Below are positions 1 through 8,681 of a DNA stretch of 33,732 bases, piece after piece (positions within the stretch are counted from its first letter, which is position 1; each line of letters opens with the position of its first letter). The notes beneath the pieces are model-generated. The model worked only from the letters and a program-made list of their open reading frames with translations. It was not told where the DNA came from and searched no databases. The position numbers and the translations under genes are program-made. Source of the stretch: Acidimicrobiia bacterium (GTDB lineage: Bacteria; Actinomycetota; Acidimicrobiia; Spongiisociales; ZC4RG35); contig JAAXHN010000028.1 of the NCBI GenBank assembly GCA_012270885.1, positions 1 to 33,732 on the forward strand. The letters run 5' to 3'.

Positions 1-1
1 A

Positions 2-961
2 GACCAGTTGGCCGCCATCATGATCACTTATCCATCCACCCATGGAGTATTCGAAGAGAGTGTGGGACAGGTGTGTGAAATGATCCACGCCGCCGGGGGT
101 CAGGTGTATGTGGACGGCGCCAATCTCAACGCCCTGGTTGGACTGGCGCAGCCGGGCAGGTTCGGCGCCGACGTCTCACACCTCAACCTCCACAAGACCT
201 TTACTATCCCGCACGGGGGAGGGGGACCGGGAGTGGGGCCGGTGGCAGTCGGCGCGCACCTGGCTCCATATCTCCCCAACCACTCCCTGCAGAGCGCCGC
301 GGGTCCCTCCACCGGGATCGGTCCCATTTCGGCCGCTCCCTGGGGATCGGCCGGGATCCTGCCCATCCCGTGGATGTACATGAGGATGATGGGCCCCGAC
401 GGGCTGAAGCGGGCTACGGAGATCGCCATCCTGGCAGCCAACTACCTGACCACCCGTTTGTCGGCTCACTACCGGATTCTGTACGTGGGAGAACAAGGCA
501 GGGTGGCGCACGAGGTGATCGTCGACCTGAGAGAGTTCGGGGACTCGGCCGGAGTGAGCGCCGAGGACGTCGCCAAACGCCTGACCGACTACGGATTCCA
601 TGCCCCCACCCTCAGCTTCCCGGTGCCCGGCACCCTCATGATCGAGCCCACCGAATCCGAGCCACTGGCGGAACTTGACCGCTTCTGCGATGCGATGCAT
701 TCCATCCGCGAAGAGATCCGGCGGATAGAGAACGGGGAGTGGCCGCGGGACGACAACCCCCTCCACCATGCCCCCCACACGTCCCGAGTGGTGACCGCCG
801 ACACCTGGAACCGCGCCTATCCCCGCTCGGTGGCGGCATACCCCGGAGCAGGCCAAGGCCAGGACAAGTACTGGTCGCCGGTTGGTCGGGTGGATTCGGT
901 GGAGGGCGATCGCAATCTCCAGTGCTCCTGTCCTCCCCTCGAGTCCTACATGGATGACTGA
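2..961 (+). CDS. gcvPB: Glycine dehydrogenase (decarboxylating) subunit 2 / GcvP C-terminal half, 5' end outside window
   Basis: Frame is open to the window edge ([17 protein letters not shown]). Contains the PLP-lysine region [16 protein letters not shown] and the C-terminal [11 protein letters not shown] motif typical of GcvP. Confidence 0.93.
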   Translation, partial: DQLAAIMITYPSTHGVFEESVGQVCEMIHAAGGQVYVDGANLNALVGLAQPGRFGADVSHLNLHKTFTIPHGGGGPGVGPVAVGAHLAPYLPNHSLQSAAGPSTGIGPISAAPWGSAGILPIPWMYMRMMGPDGLKRATEIAILAANYLTTRLSAHYRILYVGEQGRVAHEVIVDLREFGDSAGVSAEDVAKRLTDYGFHAPTLSFPVPGTLMIEPTESEPLAELDRFCDAMHSIREEIRRIENGEWPRDDNPLHHAPHTSRVVTADTWNRAYPRSVAAYPGAGQGQDKYWSPVGRVDSVEGDRNLQCSCPPLESYMDD

Positions 962-1031
962 GCGGCGGACGCTACACTATCCCTGAACGGGGGTTAGGGA
1001 GAGAACCAAAGGGAGGAGTGCTGTGCTCTCG

Positions 1032-1047
1032 TCGTACAAACGTACGA
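1032..1047. promoter_or_regulatory. Inverted repeat TCGTAC-AAAC-GTACGA upstream of the two-gene cassette; possible operator
   Basis: Perfect 6-bp arms with a 4-nt spacer, about 60 bp upstream of the first cassette gene, read directly from the sequence. Confidence 0.4.
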
Positions 1048-1109
1048 GTATGTCACGCTTTCGTCAATACAATGGAGCCTGAAGGTCTGTGTGAAGGGAC
1101 AAGGACGGG

Positions 1110-1715
1110 TTGATGCCTAACAACACTAAGGAATTGGAGAGCCTGGTAACCAAGGCTCAAGAGGCAACCCGCAACCTCGAAAGCGCGGAACTGCGCAAAG
1201 TTGCCTTCGAGCAGGTGCTCGATCACCTTCTGGCAAACTACGGGCATGAGGCAGTAGCCGACCCCAATCTTAAGGTCTCTCCCGGGAGACTGGGAACAGA
1301 ATCGGAACCGGCTGACGGCGTATTGGCCAGCGAGCAACAGCGCATAGACGCTTTGGCCCGCTACTTCAAGATCTCCCCTGACGAGGTGCAACACCTTTTC
1401 GACGCAACTGAAGAGCAGCCCAACCTAGTGGTCTCGACGAAACAACTCGCCAGCTCTAAGGCCCAAGCAGCCAGGGAGATAGCGCTACTCGTTACAGGAG
1501 CATTGACGGCGCTCGGTTTAGAGACCACGACGTCCCATGTCAGAGATGTCGCCGATGACTATGGCAAATACGACAATGCGAATTTCATGACAACTCTGAC
1601 AAATATGGTTGAGATTTCCGTCCTGGGTAAACGCAGATCACAGAATCGGATCATACGCATGAAGGTGGCCGGCGTCGAAGCGGCACAAGATCTTGCCACG
1701 AGAATCGTCAATTGA
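1110..1715 (+). CDS. Uncharacterised protein, likely winged-helix-like C-terminal domain, first gene of a TIGR02391-associated pair
   Basis: 201-aa ORF in a lower-GC stretch. The C-terminal half (IALLVTGALTALGLETTTSHVRDVADDYGKYDNANFMTTLTNMVEISVLGKRRSQNRIIRMKVAGVEAAQDLATRI) looks like a wHTH. Its stop overlaps the next gene's start. TTG at 1110 or ATG at 1113 could be the start. Confidence 0.7.
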   Translation: MMPNNTKELESLVTKAQEATRNLESAELRKVAFEQVLDHLLANYGHEAVADPNLKVSPGRLGTESEPADGVLASEQQRIDALARYFKISPDEVQHLFDATEEQPNLVVSTKQLASSKAQAAREIALLVTGALTALGLETTTSHVRDVADDYGKYDNANFMTTLTNMVEISVLGKRRSQNRIIRMKVAGVEAAQDLATRIVN

Positions 1716-2194
1716 AAGGCGTGAATGCCGGGAGGGGCGGGTACAACGGGCCTCCGGCGGACAAGGCTCCCCCGAGACCTACAACGCTCGTGTTATCTCT
1801 CGAGAATCTTCATGCGGAAGTCGGCATCGCCGACCGCCTCTTCAGGGACGGGCACTACGACGACGCAGTGCGAAAAGCATCACAACGGTTCGTCAATCGA
1901 GTACAGGAATTAGCCGATCGTCCAGACCTCGACGGGATCGGTCTGATGAACCACTCCTTTTCGGAGAGCTCCCCCATCCTCGAATTCAGTGCTCGCGAGA
2001 CCGTGATCGAACGTGATGAGCATAACGGCTACAGATTCCTTGCGGTTGGCCTCACCCAAGCACTGCGGAACGTCGTCACGCACCATGACAACTACGGCTT
2101 GGGCCTTTCAACGGCAATGGAGTGGTTGGCATTCATAAGCGCTATGCATCGCCGCCTCGATCAAGCTCAACAAATCACGCAAGCAGCTTCCTGA
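1712..2194 (+). CDS. TIGR02391 / Hypoth_Ymh family protein with HEPN-like RNxxxH motif
   Basis: LHAEVGIADRLFRDGHYDDAVRKASQRFVNRVQELA...LDGIGLMNHSF resembles the TIGR02391 signature. LTQALRNVVTHHD contains R-N-x-x-x-H (nt 2066-2083). Starts with TTG in a TTGA overlap with the upstream gene. Confidence 0.75.
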   Translation: MKGVNAGRGGYNGPPADKAPPRPTTLVLSLENLHAEVGIADRLFRDGHYDDAVRKASQRFVNRVQELADRPDLDGIGLMNHSFSESSPILEFSARETVIERDEHNGYRFLAVGLTQALRNVVTHHDNYGLGLSTAMEWLAFISAMHRRLDQAQQITQAAS

Positions 2195-2328
2195 TACCCT
2201 CCCGCAGGGCAGTAGGATTGAGTGATTCCTGAGAGGATCCCCGCATCGATCGTGTACCGCGCCGACTGGCCGCTCCTGTCATCCATCCCAGCGCATTCAT
2301 AGCCTCCACGGCCCGGGTTTTCGGCGAC

Positions 2329-2760
2329 GTGGTGGTGGAAGCCGAGGCGGTGGTGATGTTCGGCGTGGTGATCCGGGCGGAGACGGATCGGATAGTGATA
2401 GGGGAGGAGACCAACATCCAGGACAACTCGGTTGTCCACACCGATCGGGGCTTTCCGGCCATCTTGGGTCGCCGCATCAGCATCGGCCATTCAGCGATCA
2501 TCCACGGCGCGGTTATCGGCGATCACTGCCTGGTGGGAATGGGCGCGATTGCTCTCAACGGCGCGGTGATGGGAGAGGGCTCGTGGTTGGCGGCCGGCTC
2601 CGTGCTGCCGGAGAGGAAAGAGATACCTCCCTGGACGATCGCGGTGGGAACCCCCGCCCGCCCGCTCCGGGAACTCCGGCCCCAGGAAATCGAGCGGGCC
2701 GAGATGGGAGTGGAGGAGTACCTGACCCTGGGCACAACCTACCGGCGGCTGGAGGGTTAG
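2329..2760 (+). CDS. Gamma-carbonic anhydrase-like left-handed beta-helix (hexapeptide) protein; homology extends upstream to about 2278 with no canonical start
   Basis: Hexapeptide repeats and histidines in NSVVHTD and GHSAIIHG (gamma-CA type zinc ligands). Upstream in-frame sequence reads PVIHPSAFIASTARVFGD, typical of the family N-terminus. Confidence 0.85.
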   Translation: MVVEAEAVVMFGVVIRAETDRIVIGEETNIQDNSVVHTDRGFPAILGRRISIGHSAIIHGAVIGDHCLVGMGAIALNGAVMGEGSWLAAGSVLPERKEIPPWTIAVGTPARPLRELRPQEIERAEMGVEEYLTLGTTYRRLEG

Positions 2761-2822
2761 GAACCCCCTGGCCGCGGGTTCTGGACATCCTGTGGGGCCG
2801 ACGCCGCGGTTCTGTCGACCCG

Positions 2823-3524
2823 CTAGCCGACTGCCATTTCCAGCACCCCGAAATCGCCGCCGGCATGGTCGCGAAGTTGGTCGGGCCGACCCGCCAGGAT
2901 GGGAAAGGTCCCGAAATGCATCGGGATCACCGTCTCGACCCCCAGCAGCCGGGCTGCTTTGGCCGCCGAGCGGGGGTCCATAGTGAAGTGTCCGCCGATC
3001 GGAAGACATGCAATGGTCGGTTCCCACAAATCGCCGATCAGGCTCATGTCCCCGAACACGTCGGTATCTCCGGCGTGGTAGATGGTGGGTCCGTCTGGGA
3101 AGTTGAGTACCCAGCCTCCCGGTGAACCACCGGTGGGCATCCTTTCGTCCCCGTAGATGCCCGAAGAGTGAACGGCATGAACGAAAGTAGCCTCCACTCC
3201 ACCTGGCGCGGTGACCGTCCCTCCCTTGTTGAGACCGATCGTCTGCTCATCGCCCAAGCCCTGCCACATCAACCAGTTCTTGATCTCAAAGATGGAGAAG
3301 ACCGCAGCCCCGGCAGATCCCGCTATATCCACCACATCGCCGATGTGATCGGCGTGACCGTGGGTGATGAAGACCGCGTCAACTTCTTCCGGACTCATTT
3401 CCTCTGGAGGGCAGAGTGGATTGCCGTTGAGGAAAGGGTCGATCAAAAGGGTGGTTCCGTCATCCAGACGGAACCGGAACGCAGCGTGTCCGAGCCAGGT
3501 GATCTCCAAGCCTTCGTGTTGCAT
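2823..3524 (-). CDS. UPF0173 family metal-dependent hydrolase (MBL fold)
   Basis: [18 protein letters not shown]...[11 protein letters not shown]...[11 protein letters not shown]; HxHxDH metal motif. Confidence 0.9.
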   Translation of the reverse strand: MQHEGLEITWLGHAAFRFRLDDGTTLLIDPFLNGNPLCPPEEMSPEEVDAVFITHGHADHIGDVVDIAGSAGAAVFSIFEIKNWLMWQGLGDEQTIGLNKGGTVTAPGGVEATFVHAVHSSGIYGDERMPTGGSPGGWVLNFPDGPTIYHAGDTDVFGDMSLIGDLWEPTIACLPIGGHFTMDPRSAAKAARLLGVETVIPMHFGTFPILAGRPDQLRDHAGGDFGVLEMAVG

Positions 3525-3571
3525 GTTTCTCCTTCGGTCCGGTCACCTCAACATTAGTAGCGGATATCCCG

Positions 3572-3600
3572 TTGGCTAACGAACGGTCGTTTGTTACAAT
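3572..3600 (+). promoter_or_regulatory. Predicted paaA promoter: TTGGCT (3572-3577), N17, TACAAT (3595-3600), with a 20-bp imperfect palindrome in the spacer
   Basis: TAACGAACGG|TCGTTTGTTA at 3577-3596 pairs at 8 of 10 positions; the -10-like hexamer ends 7 nt before the GTG at 3608. Confidence 0.65.
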
Positions 3601-3607
3601 TAGCGTC

Positions 3608-4546
3608 GTGAGCGCCCAACATCCCGGAAGAGCCCGCTTCGAGGCCCTCCTGGCCGCCGAAGAGAAGGTGGAGCCTGCCGACTGGATGCCCGAGGGCTAT
3701 CGCAAGACCCTCATCCGCCAGATCGCCCAGCATGCCCACTCGGAGGTGATCGGGATGCAGCCCGAAGGCAACTGGATTAGCCGGGCTCCCACCCTCAAAC
3801 GTAAAGCCATCCTGATGGCCAAGGTCCAGGATGAGGCAGGTCACGGCCTGTATCTCTACTCGGCCGCCGAGACCCTCGGCATCACCCGCGACGAGATGGT
3901 GCGCCTCCTCCACGAGGGGAAGCAAAAGTATTCCTCGATCTTCAATTACCCCACGCTGAGCTGGGCCGACATCGGGTGCATAGGATGGCTGGTGGACGGG
4001 GCGGCCATCACCAACCAGGTGATGCTCACCCGCTGTTCCTTCGGACCCTACGCGCGAGGAATGGTCCGGATCTGCAAGGAAGAGTCCTTTCACCAGCGCC
4101 AAGGCTTTCAGATCATGGAGACCCTCTGCCGGGGGAGCGCCGAGCAGCGGGAAATGGCCCAGGACGGGCTGGGCAGATGGTGGTGGCCCTCCCTGATGAT
4201 GTTCGGACCCCACGACTCCGACTCCACCCACAGCGACCAGTCCATGGCTTGGAAGATCAAGCGTGTCTCCAACGACGACCTGCGGCAACAGTTCGTGGAC
4301 ATGACCGTGCCGCAGGCCGACTATCTGGGACTAACCGTTCCCGATCCGGAGCTTCGCTGGAATCCCGAGCGGGGACACTATGACTTCGGAGAGATCGACT
4401 GGGATGAGTTCTGGGCCGTCGTCCGCGGCAACGGTCCGATGAACCGGGAGAGGATCGCCCACAAACGGGCCGCATGGTACGACGGGGCCTGGGTGAGGAA
4501 AGCCGCTTCGGCCTATGCGGCCCGCCATACGGGACAGGTGGGGTGA
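3608..4546 (+). CDS. paaA: 1,2-phenylacetyl-CoA epoxidase subunit PaaA
   Basis: PaaA-type diiron protein: [28 protein letters not shown]...[11 protein letters not shown]. The ORF track start at 3572 falls in the predicted promoter; GTG 3608 is preferred. Confidence 0.93.
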   Translation: MSAQHPGRARFEALLAAEEKVEPADWMPEGYRKTLIRQIAQHAHSEVIGMQPEGNWISRAPTLKRKAILMAKVQDEAGHGLYLYSAAETLGITRDEMVRLLHEGKQKYSSIFNYPTLSWADIGCIGWLVDGAAITNQVMLTRCSFGPYARGMVRICKEESFHQRQGFQIMETLCRGSAEQREMAQDGLGRWWWPSLMMFGPHDSDSTHSDQSMAWKIKRVSNDDLRQQFVDMTVPQADYLGLTVPDPELRWNPERGHYDFGEIDWDEFWAVVRGNGPMNRERIAHKRAAWYDGAWVRKAASAYAARHTGQVG

Positions 4547-4896
4547 TGACATACTCGGTTCCACGCCTGCCCGAAGAACCCGACCCCGACTTACGGTCGA
4601 AGGGTTCCCGCCGCGTCTCCGGATGGCTTCTGTGGGAGGTGTTCATCAGGCCGCGCCGCGGTTTGCACCACGTACATGCGGGCAGCCTTCACGCTCCCGA
4701 TGGGGAGATTGCTCTCCAGTCCGCCCGGGACGTTTACACCCGCCGCGGGGAGGGAGTGAGTCTATGGGTGGTGCCCTCGTCGGAGATCACCTCCTCGGAC
4801 GCCGCCGACGCCGCCTCCCTGTTTGACCCCACCTCGGAGAAGCCCTTCCGGGACGCCACCTTCTATCAGGTCCCCGATGAGGTCGAGTGGCTGTGA
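4546..4896 (+). CDS. paaB: Phenylacetyl-CoA epoxidase subunit PaaB
   Basis: GWLLWEVFIRPRRGLHHVHAGSLHAPDGEIALQSARDVYTRRGEGVSLWVVPSSEI; ATG overlaps the paaA stop by one base (TGATG). Confidence 0.93.
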   Translation: MTYSVPRLPEEPDPDLRSKGSRRVSGWLLWEVFIRPRRGLHHVHAGSLHAPDGEIALQSARDVYTRRGEGVSLWVVPSSEITSSDAADAASLFDPTSEKPFRDATFYQVPDEVEWL

Positions 4897-5690
4897 CCTC
4901 CCGGTCGGAAACCGCAACGAGCTGCCACCGGGAAGAGCACCGCCAGCTCCTGTTTCGCTACGTCCTTGCCCACGCCGACGACAACCTGATTCTCGCCCAG
5001 CGGCTCTCGGGATGGATCTCGCGCGCTCCCGACCTGGAAGAGGACATCGCCATGGCCAACATTGCCTTAGACCTTCTGGGTAGGGCGCGGATGCTGCTCG
5101 ACTACGCCGGGCAACTGGAGGGGCGGGACCGCTCGGAGGATGATCTGGCCATGTTCCGCTCGGAGAGGGAGTTCACAAATCTGCTGTTGGTGGAACAGCC
5201 CAACGGCGACTTCGCCCACACCATGGTTCGCCAATTCCTCTACGACGCATACCAGACGGCACTGTGGAAGAGTCTCTGCGGTTCGGCGGACGCGACCCTG
5301 GCCGGGATCGCCGGAAAGGCCATCAAGGAAGCCCGCTATCACCTCAGACACTCGGGCACCTGGCTGCTGCGCCTGGGAAGGGGAACCGAGGAGAGCCATC
5401 GGCGGACTCAACGGGCCCTGGAGGGGCTGTGGCGTTTCACCGCCGAGATGTTCGAGACCAGCGAGACCGACCGGAAGCTGGCCGGCGCCGGGTTGGGCGT
5501 GGAACCGGCCGGGTTGCAGCCGGGGTGGGAACGGGGGGTGGAGAAGGTATTCTGCGAAGCCGGACTGCAGATTCCCAACGATCGCTTCGCACGGTCGGGA
5601 GGACGTTCGGGATTCCACACCGAGCACCTCGGGTTAATGCTGGCCGAGATGCAGTGGATGCAACGCGCCTATCCGGGGATGCAGTGGTGA
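4887..5690 (+). CDS. paaC: Phenylacetyl-CoA epoxidase subunit PaaC
   Basis: HADDNLILAQRLSGWISRAPDLEEDIAMANIALDLLGRARMLLDYAG; overlaps the paaB end. Start may be GTG 4887 or 4893. Confidence 0.92.
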   Translation: MAVTSRSETATSCHREEHRQLLFRYVLAHADDNLILAQRLSGWISRAPDLEEDIAMANIALDLLGRARMLLDYAGQLEGRDRSEDDLAMFRSEREFTNLLLVEQPNGDFAHTMVRQFLYDAYQTALWKSLCGSADATLAGIAGKAIKEARYHLRHSGTWLLRLGRGTEESHRRTQRALEGLWRFTAEMFETSETDRKLAGAGLGVEPAGLQPGWERGVEKVFCEAGLQIPNDRFARSGGRSGFHTEHLGLMLAEMQWMQRAYPGMQW

Positions 5691-6160
5691 CCGGACCGCC
5701 AATTATCAAGGACCTGGTGGGGGCGGTGCCAGATCCCGAACTCCCGTGGGTGACAATTGCCGAACTCGGTGTGCTGCGGGGCGCCCGGATATCGGGGGAG
5801 CGGGCGGTGGTAGAGGTCACTCCCACCTGGTCGGGGTGTCCGGCTATTGACGCTATTACCGATTCCATCAGAGCGGTGTTGACAGAGGCGGGCTTCGGCC
5901 TGGAACAGATCGAGATACACACCACCTACAGCCCAGCCTGGACCACTGACGACATCACCCACGACGGACTGCGAAAGCTCGCCCAAGCCGGCATCGCTCC
6001 CCCCCGGAGACCTGCCGAGGATCCCCAGGGCGCCACCCGGTGTCCGCTGTGCGACTCCTCGGGGGTGCGGCCGGTAAGCGAGTTCGGCGCCACTCCCTGC
6101 AAGGCGCTCATGGTCTGTAACGCCTGCCTCGAACCGTTCGACCGCTTCAAGGAACTATGA
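5684..6160 (+). CDS. paaD: Phenylacetate degradation protein PaaD (MIP18/DUF59-like, Cys-rich C-terminus)
   Basis: DPELPWVTIAELGVLRGARI...PTWSGCPAIDAI...CPLCDSSGVRPVSEFGATPCKALMVCNACLEPFDRFKEL. Start GTG 5684/5687 overlaps the paaC stop; the ORF track extends it spuriously to 5264. Confidence 0.92.
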   Translation: MVTGPPIIKDLVGAVPDPELPWVTIAELGVLRGARISGERAVVEVTPTWSGCPAIDAITDSIRAVLTEAGFGLEQIEIHTTYSPAWTTDDITHDGLRKLAQAGIAPPRRPAEDPQGATRCPLCDSSGVRPVSEFGATPCKALMVCNACLEPFDRFKEL

Positions 6161-7242
6161 TGGCGGCCCCTCCGGTCTTCCATAGGCTCAGGGTGGCCGA
6201 GGTCAAACGCGAGACCACCGAGTCGGTGGCGGTGACCTTCGATGTCCCCTCCGGGTTGGCGAGCGACTTCCGGTATCTGCCCGGCCAGCATGTCACGGTG
6301 CGGGCGGAAGTCGACGGGGAGGATGTTCGGCGGAGCTACTCGATCTGCGCCGACGCCGTAGCCGGAGAGCTCCGCGTCGGGATCAAGCAACTCCAAGGAG
6401 GTAAATTCTCCACCTACGCCAACACCAGCCTGTCAGAAGGCGACTTCCTGGATGTGATGCCGCCGGTTGGAGAGTTCACCATCCAGCCGGATCCCGATTC
6501 CAGCCACCACTATGCAGCGGTTGCGGCGGGAAGCGGCATCACTCCGGTTTTGTCCCTGGTCGCCACCACCCTCCGGGCGGAACCGGGATGTTCCTGGACC
6601 CTGCTCCTGGGGAACCGCTCATCGGCCTCGATCATGTTCATGGAAGACCTGGCGGCTCTCAAAGACCGCTACGCCCACCGTTTTCACCTGATCCACGTGC
6701 TCAGCCAGGAGCAACAGTCCTCGCCACTCCTGAGCGGGCGGATCGATGGCTCCCGCCTGGAAGCGATCTTCGCGGTCCTGGTGAACCCCGACACGGTGGA
6801 CCGCTGGTTCCTATGCGGACCCTATGAAATGGTCATCTCGGCCCGAGATACCCTGGAGGATCGAGGAGTCCCGCCTGGTCACATTCTGGACGAACTGTTC
6901 TTCGCCGGGCCGCCCCCTGTCCCCGAGCGGGGCGCGGACGAGAACGCGCAACCCGATGAGGATAGGGTGACACTCACCTTCACCCTGGGCGGGCGGACCT
7001 CTACGGTCCGGATGTCCCCCCAAGCCCGACTTCTGGACACGGCCCTCACCGTCCGCCATGAGTTGCCCTGGTCATGCCGGGGGGGGATGTGCGCCTCCTG
7101 CAAAGCAAAGGTGATAGAGGGGGAGGTGGCCATGGAGCACAACTACGCACTGGTGGCCGAGGACTTGGAAGCAGGCTACGTGCTGACCTGCCAGGCCGTT
7201 CCGCTGACCGAGCGGGTCACCGTGGATTACGACCGACGATGA
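6157..7242 (+). CDS. paaE: Phenylacetyl-CoA epoxidase reductase PaaE
   Basis: Ferredoxin-reductase fold (RRSYSIC, GSGITPVLSL) plus C-terminal 2Fe-2S ferredoxin (CRGGMCASCKAKV...LTCQAVP); ATGA overlap with paaD. Confidence 0.93.
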   Translation: MMAAPPVFHRLRVAEVKRETTESVAVTFDVPSGLASDFRYLPGQHVTVRAEVDGEDVRRSYSICADAVAGELRVGIKQLQGGKFSTYANTSLSEGDFLDVMPPVGEFTIQPDPDSSHHYAAVAAGSGITPVLSLVATTLRAEPGCSWTLLLGNRSSASIMFMEDLAALKDRYAHRFHLIHVLSQEQQSSPLLSGRIDGSRLEAIFAVLVNPDTVDRWFLCGPYEMVISARDTLEDRGVPPGHILDELFFAGPPPVPERGADENAQPDEDRVTLTFTLGGRTSTVRMSPQARLLDTALTVRHELPWSCRGGMCASCKAKVIEGEVAMEHNYALVAEDLEAGYVLTCQAVPLTERVTVDYDRR

Positions 7243-7862
7243 GCGGTCAGGTCCGGCATAGCCGCGAGAGCGTGATCCAGGCCGCCGGTAAACTGTTCGC
7301 TCTCCGCGGATACCACAGCACCTCGATGAAGGACCTGGGAGACGAACTCGGGCTTCTCAAGTCCTCCATCTACTCCCATGTCTCATCGAAGGAGGACCTA
7401 CTGCTCGAGGTGGTGAGAAGAGGCGAGCGGCTCTTCAACGAGTCCGCCCAAAGAGCCCTGGACGCCTCGAGCGACGACACCGGAAGGCTTCGGGCCCTGA
7501 TCCGGGGACATCTCGAGGTCATCCTGGACCATCGCGATGAGGCCAGCACCTTTCTCAACGAAGCCCGTGCGCTGGAGGAACCCTATCGCGAGGCGGTGAT
7601 CGCAGCCCGCGATCGCTACGAGGCAATATTCCGCCAGGCAATTGGAGAGAGGGTCGCCGCAGGTGAGTTCGATAGGCGGGTGGACCCGGTGATGGCCGGC
7701 ATCTTCATTCTTTCCATACTCAACTCTGTGGGTCGCTGGTACCGACCCGATGGCGCGCTGGACCTCGAAGACCTCACAGAACAGATCTGGGATTTCGTGA
7801 GTTCGGGATTGCTCCAAACGGCCGGAGGCGCCGACCTGCAGGCCGCCGGTCCTCAGCGGTAG
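7239..7862 (+). CDS. TetR/AcrR family transcriptional regulator, likely PaaR-like
   Basis: N-terminal HTH SRESVIQAAGKLFALRGYHSTSMKDLGDELGLLKSSIYSHVSSKEDLLLEVV; ATGA overlap with paaE. Confidence 0.9.
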   Translation: MSGQVRHSRESVIQAAGKLFALRGYHSTSMKDLGDELGLLKSSIYSHVSSKEDLLLEVVRRGERLFNESAQRALDASSDDTGRLRALIRGHLEVILDHRDEASTFLNEARALEEPYREAVIAARDRYEAIFRQAIGERVAAGEFDRRVDPVMAGIFILSILNSVGRWYRPDGALDLEDLTEQIWDFVSSGLLQTAGGADLQAAGPQR

Positions 7863-8527
7863 GCCATCTCCCGCCGGAACTTCTTCCAGTCCGAGAGCTT
7901 CACCGACCATAGCGCATCGGTGATGATCTGCAACACACCCTGGGCCGTCAGCAGCCAAGCGGCCCATGAGGGAAAGTCCCCGGACAGAACCAGTCCCAGC
8001 AGCACGAAGGGAACCACTTTGGTGACGAGCGCCCCTGAGGCGTGCATCCAGGCCCTGGACCGGGGGCCGGCTCGCAGATAGGTGTTGTAGTCCACCTTCA
8101 CTCCTGGCTGTGGCCTGCCCAGCGATCCCACGAACCAATGCGTGAACCGGATGCCCGCCATCGTTCCCACCGCCAGATGCCCAAGGCCGTGGGTGGTCGT
8201 CACCAGCAGCCCGCCTCCTCCCCCCAACATCACCAACCCGTTCCAAGGATCGGGAAGGTCGAAGGACCAGGCGACCAAGACCACGCCTGCCAACGTGGCT
8301 AGGACCATCAGCGCAGTGCCTACCCCGACGCCCACCGAGAAGACGGCCCATCCCAGGAAAGCACGGCGGTCGACTTCGGCGATCCGGGGAGCATATCGAT
8401 CGATCAAATCGGGATTGCGCTTGACCGTGCTGACCGCCTTCCAAAATCCGGTGCCCGCCAATCCCTTACCCTCCGCCACGGCCTGCTCGGAGGCAGACAG
8501 GGCCTCTTCCAAATGCTCAGTTCTCAT
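7853..8527 (-). CDS. Membrane protein of unknown function with HGLGH motif
   Basis: 225-aa protein starting MRTEHLEEALSASEQ; several hydrophobic segments; TTTHGLGHLAVGTMAGIRFTHWF. Convergent 10-bp overlap with the TetR gene. Confidence 0.65.
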   Translation of the reverse strand: MRTEHLEEALSASEQAVAEGKGLAGTGFWKAVSTVKRNPDLIDRYAPRIAEVDRRAFLGWAVFSVGVGVGTALMVLATLAGVVLVAWSFDLPDPWNGLVMLGGGGGLLVTTTHGLGHLAVGTMAGIRFTHWFVGSLGRPQPGVKVDYNTYLRAGPRSRAWMHASGALVTKVVPFVLLGLVLSGDFPSWAAWLLTAQGVLQIITDALWSVKLSDWKKFRREMAYR

Positions 8528-8681
8528 GCCACTCCTCCTCTCGCCCATAGGGGGATACCGGTCCTCGGCTCTCTGATCGCCGTGCCATGGTCGGTCCGTG
8601 AATTGCCACCGTGTCTCGCTTCGGGAAATTGTACCCACTACATCTAACATCCCTCTTTGTATGTCCTGGGGGTCCGCGTAA

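Noticed and set aside
176-856. Long minus-strand ORF antisense to gcvPB
   Set aside because: Low-complexity GC-rich shadow ORF opposite a clear GcvP sequence.
2190-2216. CCCTcccgcAGGG hairpin after the TIGR02391 gene as a terminator
   Set aside because: Short stem and no downstream T-tract; too weak to annotate.
2175-2501. Minus-strand ORFs across the cassette/gamma-CA junction
   Set aside because: No domain-like sequence; opposite the gamma-CA N-terminus.
3554-4288. 244-aa minus-strand ORF opposite paaA
   Set aside because: Antisense to a well-conserved paaA; no recognisable domain.
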